A DNA stretch of 36,394 bases, taken from the NCBI GenBank assembly GCA_022574815.1, contig JACZRH010000001.1:12778-49171 (forward strand), written 5' to 3'. The DNA is from Planctomycetota bacterium (GTDB lineage: Bacteria; Planctomycetota; Phycisphaerae; UBA1845; Fen-1342). Positions 14,085 through 22,932 of the stretch are shown here, one piece after another. The first letter of the stretch is position 1, and every line of letters begins with the position of its first letter. The notes under the pieces were generated by a model. The model searched no databases, was not told the origin of the DNA, and was given only the letters and a program-made list of their open reading frames with translations. The position numbers were made by a program, and so were the translations under genes.

Positions 14085-15128
14085 ATGCACGTTCTACCGG
14101 ATTACCGCCGCATCGTGCTCTTGACCGACGGTCGTCTCGGCGTGTTTTCGTCGAAGACGGCCTCCTCCTTGTTGCGCTATCGCGGCGACGACGTGGTCGC
14201 GATCATCGATTCGGCGTCGGCCGGCCGGCCGCTGCGTGACAGCATTCCGTGGGCACCGGAGCGGCCGATCGTGACGGATATCGCGGCGACATTGGACTAC
14301 GAGCCGGAAGCGCTGTTCATCGGTGTCGCGCCGTCGGGCGGGGCGCTGACAGCGGAGATGGGCGCACACGTGCGCGACGCGCTACGGGCCGGCATCGACG
14401 TCGTCAGCGGTTTGCACACGCGGGTGGCGGTCGACGCCGAGTGCCGGAAGCTCGCCGAAGCAGGCGGCGCGCGGATACTGGACCTGCGAGAGCCGCCGGC
14501 TGAGCAGATCGTTGCGACGGGCCGCGCGTGCGAGACGCGTTGCCGGCGCATCCTGACCGTGGGGACCGACGGCAACGTCGGCAAGATGGTGGCGGCGCTC
14601 GAACTGACCCGCACGGCTCGCAAGCGCGGGCTCGATGCGCGTTTTCTGGCGACCGGGCAGACTGGAATCATGATCGAAGGCCGAGGGATCGCGATCGACG
14701 CCGTCATTTCTGATTTCGCCGCGGGCGCGGTCGAGGAGATGGTGGTGGCGTCGGGCGAGTGCGACGTGTGTGTGATCGAGGGGCAAGGCAGCCTCGGGCA
14801 CCCGGGGTTTTCCGGGGTCACGCTGGCGCTCTTGCACGGATCTTGTCCGGACGCGATGATTCTGGTCCACCACGCGGGGCGCACGCATTACAAGAACCTA
14901 TCGCGACGGCCATTGCCATCTCTGAGCGCACTCCGATCCGCGTATGAAAACGTCGCCGGGCTGCTGCACCCGAGCCGAATCGTGGCCGTGGCGCTGAACA
15001 CCCACGGATTGGACCGCGCCGCGGCCGCTCGCTGCGCGCGAGACCTCGAACGCGAGCTTGGCATTCCCGTGGCGGACGTGTGGCGCGCGGACTGCGACGT
15101 ACTTCTCGATGCCGCGATTGCGACTTGA
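14085..15128 (+). CDS. DUF1611-family protein (DgcN-like, P-loop fold)
   Basis: The product is 347 residues from ATG 14085; the ribosome binding site is weak. The N-terminal domain reads DYRRIVLLTDGRLGVFSSKT and includes FIGVAPSGGALTAEM; the C-terminal domain starts ILTVGTDGNVGKMVAALELT, a P-loop-like motif. Family members usually have Thr or Ser after GKM, whereas here it is Val. Further family segments are FLATGQTGIMIEGRGIAIDA, VIEGQGSLGHPGFSG and LVHHAGRTHYK. One characterised DUF1611 branch (DgcN) acts with an epimerase in D-glutamate breakdown, but no epimerase gene is near, so I name only the family. It is likely cytoplasmic. Confidence 0.85.
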   Translation: MHVLPDYRRIVLLTDGRLGVFSSKTASSLLRYRGDDVVAIIDSASAGRPLRDSIPWAPERPIVTDIAATLDYEPEALFIGVAPSGGALTAEMGAHVRDALRAGIDVVSGLHTRVAVDAECRKLAEAGGARILDLREPPAEQIVATGRACETRCRRILTVGTDGNVGKMVAALELTRTARKRGLDARFLATGQTGIMIEGRGIAIDAVISDFAAGAVEEMVVASGECDVCVIEGQGSLGHPGFSGVTLALLHGSCPDAMILVHHAGRTHYKNLSRRPLPSLSALRSAYENVAGLLHPSRIVAVALNTHGLDRAAAARCARDLERELGIPVADVWRADCDVLLDAAIAT

Positions 15129-15212
15129 GCTGGAAGATTTACAAACGGGTGGACTTGTCCGATAATGGCGATCGGCGAAGTTTAATCGATCATCTCTTGG
15201 AAGGAGCATGCT

Positions 15213-15575
15213 ATGAAGACGTTCTGCAAAGCGATGACGTTCTCCACGGCGCTGGTCGTATTGACCGGTTGCGGAATTCAGGGCAAGTGGACCGTCGATC
15301 ACGTCGAGCCGGCAGACGCAGCGGGAGATTTCAAGATCGCCAGCGTAGAGCTCATGAAGGGTGGCGACTACACCGCCACCGCGAGTGAAGGAGAGACCGA
15401 ACTGGAATCCTCGGGGCGTTGGGAGTTCAGCGAGGGCAAGCTGACGCTGATTCCGTCAAAAGAAGGGGCGGGCACGCGTGTCTACGATGCGGCCTTGAAG
15501 GATTTTGGCAGGTCTCTGCACGTCACCGCGAAAGTGGGTGACGAAGAGGTCACCGCCGTCATGAAGCGCGACTGA
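15213..15575 (+). CDS. Small predicted lipoprotein
   Basis: The product is 120 residues from ATG 15213, with AAGGAG about 8 nt upstream. The signal peptide MKTFCKAMTFSTALVVLTGC ends in a clean LTGC lipobox, so Cys20 would be lipidated. The mature part (GKWTVDHVEPADAAGDF, ASVELMKGGDYTATAS, SSGRWEFSEGKLTLIPSK) alternates beta-strand-like segments and resembles the small beta-barrel 'GKWxxD...GxWxxxxxxLxL' type of secreted proteins. No precise family is assigned. It is separated from DUF1611 by 84 bp and is probably its own unit. Confidence 0.78.
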   Translation: MKTFCKAMTFSTALVVLTGCGIQGKWTVDHVEPADAAGDFKIASVELMKGGDYTATASEGETELESSGRWEFSEGKLTLIPSKEGAGTRVYDAALKDFGRSLHVTAKVGDEEVTAVMKRD

Positions 15576-15768
15576 TTGGACACGACTGACGGCACGTACG
15601 CCTTGGGGCCTGAGGCCGGTTGACGGCAGCGGGCCCCCCGTCGTAGTACGGCGCCCCTCGGGTTTCGTGCGAAACGCGCGCAGCCAAGGGGCCCGGCCGG
15701 CTGTCGCACAATACCCCGTCGAATACGCTATGTTGGCCCGTGCGCCTTGCCCCGCCGGAGACCGACGT

Positions 15769-18700
15769 TTGAAAGCCAATCCGCCCCAAGCCTTGATCTA
15801 TGGACTGTTCATTGCCTCCGGCGCGACCGGGCTGATCTACGAGTCGGTTTGGGTGCGCGAGCTGGTGCTCGTGTTCGGCGGGTCCACCTACGCCATCACG
15901 ACCGTGCTGGTCGCGTTCATGGCGGGGCTGGCCCTGGGCAGCTATGTGGCCGGGCGGTTCAGCAGCCGCATTCGGCGGGCGGGGCAGGCGTACGGCTTGC
16001 TCGAAATCTTCATCGGGCTCTACGCCCTGCTCGTACCGACTCTGCTGGTCGCCGCCCAGCCGATGTACCGCGCCATGTATCCGCACGTGATGGACATGCC
16101 CTGGCTTCTGACCGGAGCCCGGTTCTTGATCGGGGGGTTCGTGATACTGCTACCGGCGACCGCCATGGGCGCGACGCTTCCCATTCTGGTCCGCTACGTG
16201 ACCGGCCCGGGACGAGCTTTCGGTCGGTCGGTCGGTCAGTTGTACGGCGTGAACGCGCTGGGGGCCGTGTGCGGCGCGCTGGCCACCGGTTTCGTTCTGA
16301 TTCCGACCTTCGGGCTGTCGCAAACGACCCACTTCGCGGCCGCGGCCAATCTGCTGATCGGAGTGGTTGCGATGCTGCTGCTGCGGCCGGCCCGAGAAGA
16401 GCGCGTCCACCGGGAGTCGCCGGGAAGGCGCCCGAGCCGGGCGGCCGACGTCCCAGTGGTTGCGATCACGCCGGCGGTGCGCCGGTTCGTTTTGATCGGT
16501 TTCGCGTGCTCCGGCCTGGCGGCGATGGTTTACCAGATTGCGTGGACGCGGGCCCTGGTTCTGTCGCTGGGTTCGAGCACGTACTCGTTCACGTGCATTC
16601 TGGCGGCGTTCATACTCGGCTTGGCGGTCGGCAGCCTGGCGACCGCGCGGTGGGTGGACGGTTGGCGCAATCCGGTGCGGGTCTTCGGCGCGCTGCAACT
16701 CGCGATCGGTCTCGCGGCCGTTGTGATCGTGCCCATCTACGATCAACTGCCGAGTTGGATGTACGAAATTATATCGAGGCAGCACGCGCGGCACGGCCTG
16801 CTGTTGTTCACCGAATTCCTGCTGATTATCGCGCTGACACTCGTGCCGACCGCGCTGATGGGCGCCATCTTCCCGCTGGTGACGCGGATCGTCGCGACCG
16901 GCCAGCGGGACGCCGGGGCCGCCACGGGTCAGGCCTACTCGATCAACGCCGTTGGGACGATCGTCGGAGCGTTTCTGGCGGGCTTCGTCCTGATACGAAG
17001 CGACGTGCTGGGAGTGCAGAATTCGATCGTCGCCGCCGCGGCCTTGAACGGATTGGTGGGCGCCCTCGCGATGTTTCTGGCGCCGGCCGGCGCCGCCCCG
17101 ATCGGACGGCGCGTGCTCGTGCCGAGCGCGGCCCTGCTCTTGTTGCTGGGCCTGGGGTTCGGCATGAGCGGTTGGGATCGCAACATGCTGACCAGCGGAC
17201 CCTTCGCGGGGCTCGAGGACCCGCGAGCGGCTCGGGAAAAGTACAAGATCCGCTACTTCGCGGAAGGACCCGACATCACGGTCGCGGTCAAACAGACGCC
17301 GAGCGATCCGGATGCGCTGTTCATGTCGGTCAACGGCAAGGTGGACGCGTCGACCGGGTTTCAGGACATGACCACGCAGATCCTGCTGGCCCATCTGCCG
17401 GCGCTGCTGAGCCCCGGCGAGCGGAGTGCGTGCGTGATCGGGCTGGGCTCGGGGATCACACTGGGATCGCTGGCTCGGCATGCGTCCTTCGAGCGAATCG
17501 ACTGCATCGAGATCAGCGGTGAAGTGGTCAAGGCGGCGGCGTATTTCGCGCCGTTCAATTACGACGTGCTCGAGCGAAACGATCCGCGCGTCCATTTGTA
17601 CCGCGGCGACGGGCGGAACCATCTTCTGCTGAGCGACCACAAGTACGACTTGATCACCTCGGAGCCGAGCAACCCGTGGATCGCGGGCGTGTCCAACCTG
17701 TTCACGCGCGAGTTCTTCGAGTTGTGCCAGGCCCGCTTGACCGACGAAGGGCGCTTGTGCGTATGGCTGCACGCTTATCGCATCTCCTACGACGATTTTC
17801 GGATGGTCGTGCGCACGCTGCACGAGGTGTTCGACGACGTGTCGGTGTGGGAGACCGACGCCGACTACCTGATGCTGGCCTCGCGCTCGTCGTCGCCGCT
17901 GCCGCTGGAAAGCATCGTGGACCGCATGCGGCAGCCGGGTGTCAAGCACGACCTGTTCCGCATCGGACAAGCGCAGGCCGGTGAATTGCTGGGGCGCTAT
18001 GTCACATCGGGCGGCGCGCTGCGCGAATGGGCGGCGTCGGCGCCGGTTCACACGGATGACAACGCGCTGCTGGAGTTCTCGGCCCCGCGGCACATGTACA
18101 GGAATGACGAGCTGAAGATCGCCCGGGCGCTGGCCGAGCGGCAGGACTCGGTGTTCGAACGGGTCGTGAAGCCCGCGGCGGACCCGTCGTTGCAGGGAGA
18201 GATTCAGGGGCAGGTTGCCGCGGTCGTCGAAGCCCGTGCGTCGCGCTTCGAGAGCTTGCGTCTGACGGCCCGTCGCGATCCGATCGGCGCGTTGCGGGCG
18301 ATGCTGCGCGGATTGCGCTCGAACCCCGGCAACCCGCAACTGTATCGCCTGGTTCGGTTGCAGCGCCGCGACCTCGAGGCCGGGTCGCCGCGGCTCGCGA
18401 ACCTGCCGGAGACCCAGACCCTGTTCGAGCAGGTCGACCGCTCGCCGGCGCCGACGTTCCTGCGACGTTCGGATGTGCCGGTCTCCGAGATTCTCTCGGA
18501 ACTGACCGACGCCGCGGAACAGGCCGCCCAACGGACACACTGGGCCATCGCCGCCGAACACCTGCATCGCGCGTTGCAACTGGCGCCGCAGGCCGACGGC
18601 GTGTCGGTGTCCTACGCTTCGATGCTGGTGAACGACGGCCGCGTAGACGAAGCCGTGGCCCAGCTCGACGCATTGCTCGCCCGTAATCCGGAGCATGGTC

Positions 18701-18909
18701 CCGCCAATTTCGTCCGCGGAAAGTTGGCCGTTCTGCGCAATGAGCTCGAAACGAGCTTGGTGCATCTGGACAAGGCGCTGGCCTCCGGCCGATTTCGCCC
18801 GGCCGACTTGGAAAAGGACCCCGTCCTGCAGCGCGTGCGTGAAGACGCGGGCTTTCGCGCGCTGCTGGAGCGGTACGCCGAGTCGGACGCGACGCCTCGG
18901 ACCCCTTAG
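15769..18909 (+). CDS. Fused MFS-like transporter / spermidine-synthase-like protein with C-terminal TPRs
   Basis: The product is about 1046 residues from TTG 15769 (LKANPPQALIYGLFIASGAT), chosen because GGAG lies 8 nt upstream; ATG 15730 is an alternative. Residues 1-500 hold two six-helix-like halves, each opening with the same motif (ASGATGLIYESVWVRELVLV and CSGLAAMVYQIAWTRALVLS), an internal duplication. A spermidine-synthase-like Rossmann domain follows at about 530-720, with SVNGKVDASTGFQDM, CVIGLGSGITLGSL, IDCIEISGEV and YDLITSEPSNPWIAGVSNLF. The last ~300 residues contain TPR-like helices (AAEHLHRALQLAPQADG, ANFVRGKLAVLRNELETSLVHL). Such fusions are common in Planctomycetota and related groups; their substrate is unknown and true polyamine synthesis is unproven. 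Confidence 0.88.
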   Translation: MKANPPQALIYGLFIASGATGLIYESVWVRELVLVFGGSTYAITTVLVAFMAGLALGSYVAGRFSSRIRRAGQAYGLLEIFIGLYALLVPTLLVAAQPMYRAMYPHVMDMPWLLTGARFLIGGFVILLPATAMGATLPILVRYVTGPGRAFGRSVGQLYGVNALGAVCGALATGFVLIPTFGLSQTTHFAAAANLLIGVVAMLLLRPAREERVHRESPGRRPSRAADVPVVAITPAVRRFVLIGFACSGLAAMVYQIAWTRALVLSLGSSTYSFTCILAAFILGLAVGSLATARWVDGWRNPVRVFGALQLAIGLAAVVIVPIYDQLPSWMYEIISRQHARHGLLLFTEFLLIIALTLVPTALMGAIFPLVTRIVATGQRDAGAATGQAYSINAVGTIVGAFLAGFVLIRSDVLGVQNSIVAAAALNGLVGALAMFLAPAGAAPIGRRVLVPSAALLLLLGLGFGMSGWDRNMLTSGPFAGLEDPRAAREKYKIRYFAEGPDITVAVKQTPSDPDALFMSVNGKVDASTGFQDMTTQILLAHLPALLSPGERSACVIGLGSGITLGSLARHASFERIDCIEISGEVVKAAAYFAPFNYDVLERNDPRVHLYRGDGRNHLLLSDHKYDLITSEPSNPWIAGVSNLFTREFFELCQARLTDEGRLCVWLHAYRISYDDFRMVVRTLHEVFDDVSVWETDADYLMLASRSSSPLPLESIVDRMRQPGVKHDLFRIGQAQAGELLGRYVTSGGALREWAASAPVHTDDNALLEFSAPRHMYRNDELKIARALAERQDSVFERVVKPAADPSLQGEIQGQVAAVVEARASRFESLRLTARRDPIGALRAMLRGLRSNPGNPQLYRLVRLQRRDLEAGSPRLANLPETQTLFEQVDRSPAPTFLRRSDVPVSEILSELTDAAEQAAQRTHWAIAAEHLHRALQLAPQADGVSVSYASMLVNDGRVDEAVAQLDALLARNPEHGPANFVRGKLAVLRNELETSLVHLDKALASGRFRPADLEKDPVLQRVREDAGFRALLERYAESDATPRTP

Positions 18910-18932
18910 ATCTTGCCTTACTCGAGAAGGAC

Positions 18933-19364
18933 ATGAGCCGTCGCAAAGGAGATCGGAAGATCGAAGGCGTTGTTGCGGTGGTTCATCGCGACGGGCGGTT
19001 TCTCATGATACGCCGGGCCGAGGGCATCCTCGCCGGCGGGGCCTGGTGTTTTGTCGGCGGCGCGATTGAGGCGGGCGAAACGCAGGCCGAGGCTGTCGTG
19101 CGCAAGTTTCGCGAAGAGGTTGCGGGTCACATCCGGCCGATCTCCAAGGTTTGGGAATACACGCGGCCCGACGGTTTGCTGGTCCTGCACTGGTGGCTGG
19201 TCGAGCTGGAGCGGGACACACTGCGGCCCGACCCGGCGGAGGTGGCGGAACTGCGCTGGTGCAGGCCCGACGAGATCGAAGCGCTGCCTCATCTTCTCGC
19301 CGGCAATCACGAGTTTCTGGATGCGGTGGGCCGGCGATTGTTGGGCGCCGCGCGCGATTCCTGA
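18933..19364 (+). CDS. Nudix hydrolase with atypical Nudix box
   Basis: The product is 143 residues from ATG 18933. The Nudix fold is visible: IEGVVAVVHRDGRFLMIRRA as the first strands, then GAIEAGETQAEAVVRKFREE as the Nudix box (about residues 47-66), and ELRWCRPDEIEALPHLL near the end. The canonical box is GX5EX7REUXEEXGU; here the RE pair reads RK, while the metal-binding EE pair is intact. Loss of that Glu could lower hydrolysis or change the mechanism. Family members cleave nucleoside diphosphates linked to other groups; the substrate cannot be told. It begins 23 bp after the large fusion gene and converges on the minus-strand gene at 19401. Confidence 0.88.
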   Translation: MSRRKGDRKIEGVVAVVHRDGRFLMIRRAEGILAGGAWCFVGGAIEAGETQAEAVVRKFREEVAGHIRPISKVWEYTRPDGLLVLHWWLVELERDTLRPDPAEVAELRWCRPDEIEALPHLLAGNHEFLDAVGRRLLGAARDS

Positions 19365-19400
19365 CGACGAGCGCAGCGCGCCGGCGGTGCGCGTGCGGCC

Positions 19401-20096
19401 CTAAGGGGCCTCATCGGGCGGGGCGGCCTCGTTTGCGTTCGCCATCAGCAGCTCGGCGTTCTTCTGGTTGAGAAACCACAGGCCGTCGCGGTTGGGATAC
19501 AGCAAGGGGAAGAGCGTCATCGCTAGCGCGGAGGTGATCAGCGTGACGGCCGCGACGAGCCCGATCCATCGCCGCGTCGTGGGGCTGAAGGGTTTGCTGA
19601 GCGTTTCGAGCCAGCGGTCGAGCGTGTCGTAGAACCACGCCCCCCAGGAACGCTTAGAATCGGTCGTGCGGTCGGTTTCCGGGCGGTCGGCGTCGTGCAA
19701 CGACGCGGTCGTGGCCGGCTTCATGCCCGACTCGGCCGCGGCGCGGGGTGTCTTCGGGGCGCGCTTGGGCCACAACCCAAACAACACTTGGCGAATCACG
19801 GCCCACCGCGACCGACGGCGGGCGGGGGCGCTCGGTTTTTCCGTCTGACCCTCGCAAAGCGCGGCAGGGCCTTGTACGCGCACGACGTCGTCGGCTCCCG
19901 CTCCGCCCATCGGGGAACTGTGCGAGCTGCCGCCCGCGGAGTCCGATTTCACGGGCACGTAATGGACGGGATCGTCGCTACCGTCACCGAGGTCCGGAAT
20001 CGCGTTGTCCTGACCGGGTGTCAACGTCTCGATCTCGGCCAGCGCGGCCTCAATCTCTTCCGATGACAGCAGCGAGTTCGGACCGGTCTGGCTCAA
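19401..20096 (-). CDS. Hypothetical single-span membrane protein
   Basis: The product is about 231 residues from TTG 20096-20094 (LSQTGPNSLLSSEEIEAALA); the frame is open to 20492, but that extension is antisense to the protease gene and Arg/Ser-rich without character. The N-terminus carries an LSSEEIEAALAEIE helix like the short leader of FliM-type proteins, then an acidic disordered stretch, a basic segment (RRRSRWAVIRQVLFGLWPKR), and one span near residues 185-208 (IGLVAAVTLITSALAMTLFP). The C-terminus (LNQKNAELLMANANEAAPPD) is outside or cytoplasmic depending on topology. No family is recognised. It is divergent from the protease gene at 20281 and convergent with the Nudix gene. Confidence 0.6.
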   Translation of the reverse strand: MSQTGPNSLLSSEEIEAALAEIETLTPGQDNAIPDLGDGSDDPVHYVPVKSDSAGGSSHSSPMGGAGADDVVRVQGPAALCEGQTEKPSAPARRRSRWAVIRQVLFGLWPKRAPKTPRAAAESGMKPATTASLHDADRPETDRTTDSKRSWGAWFYDTLDRWLETLSKPFSPTTRRWIGLVAAVTLITSALAMTLFPLLYPNRDGLWFLNQKNAELLMANANEAAPPDEAP

Positions 20097-20141
20097 GGAA
20101 CATCTCGTGCGAATCGGGGAGCGGCTACGGATATGGCATCG

Positions 20142-20177
20142 GCTGGCGGGCCGGCCTAATTCACTCGGCCCGCCAGC
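20142..20177. promoter_or_regulatory. Perfect 12-bp inverted repeat in a divergent promoter region
   Basis: GCTGGCGGGCCG (20142-20153) and CGGCCCGCCAGC (20166-20177) form a perfect inverted repeat around a 12-nt AT-richer loop. It lies between the divergent starts at 20096 and 20281, so it could be an operator or a stem in either 5' leader. Confidence 0.5.
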
Positions 20178-20217
20178 GGTCGCCCGGACCTTTGCCATTG
20201 CGTATGCATTCCCGTGG

Positions 20218-20241
20218 TTCCAATTGAACGCTTCCAATTGA
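20218..20241. repeat. Short direct repeat TTCCAATTGA upstream of the protease gene
   Basis: TTCCAATTGA occurs at 20218-20227 and 20232-20241, start to start 14 bp, each followed by ACG within a base or two. The core CAATTG is palindromic. It ends 39 bp before the TTG start of the protease gene; binding by a regulator is only a possibility. Confidence 0.4.
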
Positions 20242-20280
20242 CGAACAGGAATCAGTCGAGGACGCGATGCGAGGTGCGCC

Positions 20281-22932
20281 TTGTCTACATTTCGGTGGTC
20301 CTTAGCTCTTGTGCTGACCGGCGGCGCCGTGGGTTTACCGGACGCCGGGCGCGTCACGCGCGGCTCCGCCGACCCGCGAAACGCAGCGTATCGTGTCGAC
20401 GGGGACGCTACGATCCTCTTTCCCTGCGCCCGCGCGGCGAACGGCTCGGGCGTTTGCGCCTGCTTCGCGCCCGGCACGTCGCCGGAATACATGAATCAGT
20501 TTGTCGAAGCCTTGCGCGGCGTGCGCGGCGCGGCCTATTCGGCCGGCGGCCGATGGAGTTTCACGTCGAGCGACGGAATGACCGGCGGGAGCGGCGACCC
20601 GATAACGCTGACCTATTCCTTCGTCCCGGACTACAGCACCGGTGATCCGTTGGACAGCAACGTGCTGCACCAGGCTTTCGACGCCGCCTTCGGGTCGCGG
20701 TCCGCGTGGCAGGACTTATTCCGCGCCATTTTCGCCGATTGGTCGGCCATCACCGGCATCCATCTGGTCGAGGTCAGTGATGACGGCGCGGCCTGGCCGG
20801 AGTCACCCGGGGCGGCCGGGCTGCGCGGCGACGTTCGCATCATTTCGTTCGCGATCGACGGTCCGAACAACGTGCTGGCCTACAACTTCTTTCCCGACAC
20901 CGGCGACATGGCGTTCGACAGCGCCGAGAACTGGGCCGCTTCGGCCAACGATTATCGCTTTTTTCGCAATGTGGTGATGCACGAGTTCGGCCACGGGCTC
21001 GGGCTCGACCACATTCTGCCCCGCGATGGCACGAAACTGATGGAGGCCTTTCTCAACCTGGGCTTCCTGGGACCCCAGGATGACGACATTCGCGGGGCCG
21101 ACCGCTCGTATGGCGACCGCGCCGAACCCAACAACTCTGTCGCGGCGGCGGCCAATTTCGGCCCCTTCAATGCCAACGCGGCGTTCGAGAACCTGTCCCT
21201 GAACAGTGCCGCCGACGAGGATTGGTACGCTTTTTCGGCGGTCCCGGGGCAGACGGTCGCGGCCCGAGTCGACCCGGTCGGAGGGCAATACGACCTCGGT
21301 CCGGACCCCGGCACGACCGCGACGATCGATACACTTGCGATCAACCCGCTGCGCATCGACATCTTCGACGCCGCCGGTGCGACGCTATTGCGCACCGCAA
21401 CCGCCGCGGCGCCCGGCCAATCGGCGGAGACCGTTTCGGTCGACGTTCCACCCACGGACAGCGGTATTCTGATTCGCATTTCGACGGACGGCACGGCGAA
21501 CGATGTGCAGCGCTATCGGCTGGTCCTGACGGAGTCGAACGCGACGCTGCGAATCCTCGAGGTCCGCTCGACACCGGTGGACGGTTTTTCGATCACGGCA
21601 TCGCCGGCCGACCTGGCGGGGACGGGGATCCTGACGACGCCCGCCGACGCGACCTACCAGGACGGCACGACGGTCACGTTGACGGCGCCGGCGAGCTCCG
21701 GCAGCTCGTCGTTCGTGCGCTGGAACCTGGACGGCGCCGCGCAGCCCGCGAGCCAGACGGCCCTGACGGTCTCGATGAGCGCGGGGCACACGGCCGAGGC
21801 CGTCTACGTGGTCGGTCTGTCCGTGGACGCCGGCGCGGATGTTGAGATTGTTGCCGGCGAGAGTGCGGAGCTGTCGGCCTTCGCGACCGGCGGAACGCTG
21901 CCGTACGTGTATTCGTGGACGCCGACCGGCACGCTTTCCGACGCCTCGTCGTCTCATCCTGTCGCGGTGCCGGCGCAGACAACGAATTACATCGTCGCGG
22001 TCACGGACGGGTTGGGGAAGCAGACGACGGACCGCGTGCAGGTCAAGGTCGTGGACCCGCTGAGCGCGGATGCGGGGCCGAAGAGGGTCGTCTTTACGGG
22101 CATGAATTTCAAGCTGGCCGGATCGGGCGGCGGGGGGTCACTGCCCTACGTCTACTCGTGGTCGCCGGTGGGCGGATTGTCGGACTCAACCAGCGCGACG
22201 CCGACCGGGGCAGTCAACGCGACCACGACGTATACGTTGACGGTGACGGACGCACGGGGCCGCAGCGCTTCGGATACGACGACGGTCGAAGTGGCGACAG
22301 CAGTCAGCGTGGATGCCGGCGAAGACCAGGTCATCGCGGAAGGCAGTGCGGCCCTGCTCGGCGCCGTGGTCTCGGGCGGCGCGCCGCCTTATTCGTTCGC
22401 CTGGACCCCGCCGGGCGTCGCGGTCGAGGCCAACGGACAGTCGATTCAGGTCTCACCCGGGGAAGACACGACCTACCGCGTGCTCGTCACGGATGCGCTG
22501 GGGCAACAGGCCGGCGACGAGGTCCAGATCGTTTTCGCGCGTTCGCTTTCGATCCGTGTCGGCGCCGATCCGCAAACCATTGCCGCCGGTGAAACGAGTA
22601 CGCTCAGTGGCGGCGCGAGCGGCGGGATCGGACCGTACACATATGTGTGGTCGCCGGCGGACAGTGTCGCGGACTCGATGAGTGCGGTGACGGTTTCGAT
22701 TCCGGTCGAGACGACGACGTACACGCTGACGGTCGAAGACAGCACCGGGCAGCGTCGCTCGGCAACCGTGCGGGTGACGGTCGGGGCAGTGCCCGGGGCG
22801 GCGCCTTCCAACGTCTTGGCGCCTCCGCTGCCGGGGCCTTGCGGTCTGGGAATCGTGGGTTCGATGCCGTTCCTGATTCTCTCGTGCATCTCGGTTCGTC
22901 GACTTGCACGGCGCCCGCGCCCGGAACGCTAG
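20281..22932 (+). CDS. Secreted matrixin-like zinc metalloprotease with PPC and PKD-like domains and C-terminal anchor
   Basis: The product is 883 residues from TTG 20281, with GAGG at 20271. After a signal-like start (MSTFRWSLALVLTGGAVGLP), the catalytic domain (about 90-280) has the metzincin motif HEFGHGLGLDH (234-244) and a Met-turn candidate in KLMEAF (Met254). The preceding VLAYNFFPDTGDMAFDSAEN segment is matrixin-like. Next is a pre-peptidase C-terminal (PPC) domain (about 280-410; DRAEPNNSVAAAA, DEDWYAFSAVPGQT). Then come about four PKD-like repeats (about 510-850), each with a YxYxWxPxG-type core (YVYSWTPTG, YVYSWSPVG, YSFAWTPPG, YTYVWSPAD). The C-terminus is PCGLGIVGSMPFLILSC plus an Arg cluster, resembling a tripartite sorting or anchor signal. 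Confidence 0.85.
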   Translation: MSTFRWSLALVLTGGAVGLPDAGRVTRGSADPRNAAYRVDGDATILFPCARAANGSGVCACFAPGTSPEYMNQFVEALRGVRGAAYSAGGRWSFTSSDGMTGGSGDPITLTYSFVPDYSTGDPLDSNVLHQAFDAAFGSRSAWQDLFRAIFADWSAITGIHLVEVSDDGAAWPESPGAAGLRGDVRIISFAIDGPNNVLAYNFFPDTGDMAFDSAENWAASANDYRFFRNVVMHEFGHGLGLDHILPRDGTKLMEAFLNLGFLGPQDDDIRGADRSYGDRAEPNNSVAAAANFGPFNANAAFENLSLNSAADEDWYAFSAVPGQTVAARVDPVGGQYDLGPDPGTTATIDTLAINPLRIDIFDAAGATLLRTATAAAPGQSAETVSVDVPPTDSGILIRISTDGTANDVQRYRLVLTESNATLRILEVRSTPVDGFSITASPADLAGTGILTTPADATYQDGTTVTLTAPASSGSSSFVRWNLDGAAQPASQTALTVSMSAGHTAEAVYVVGLSVDAGADVEIVAGESAELSAFATGGTLPYVYSWTPTGTLSDASSSHPVAVPAQTTNYIVAVTDGLGKQTTDRVQVKVVDPLSADAGPKRVVFTGMNFKLAGSGGGGSLPYVYSWSPVGGLSDSTSATPTGAVNATTTYTLTVTDARGRSASDTTTVEVATAVSVDAGEDQVIAEGSAALLGAVVSGGAPPYSFAWTPPGVAVEANGQSIQVSPGEDTTYRVLVTDALGQQAGDEVQIVFARSLSIRVGADPQTIAAGETSTLSGGASGGIGPYTYVWSPADSVADSMSAVTVSIPVETTTYTLTVEDSTGQRRSATVRVTVGAVPGAAPSNVLAPPLPGPCGLGIVGSMPFLILSCISVRRLARRPRPER

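Noticed and set aside
16150-18765. 871-residue minus-strand open frame opposite the MFS/spermidine-synthase gene
   Set aside because: Product is His/Arg/Gln-rich without domains, has no ribosome binding site, and mirrors a clear coding gene; long antisense frames are expected at this GC content.
19397-19410. Terminator hairpin GGCCC-TAAG-GGGCC between the Nudix gene and the 19401 gene
   Set aside because: Only a 5-bp stem, overlapping the stop codon of the minus-strand gene and without a T-run.
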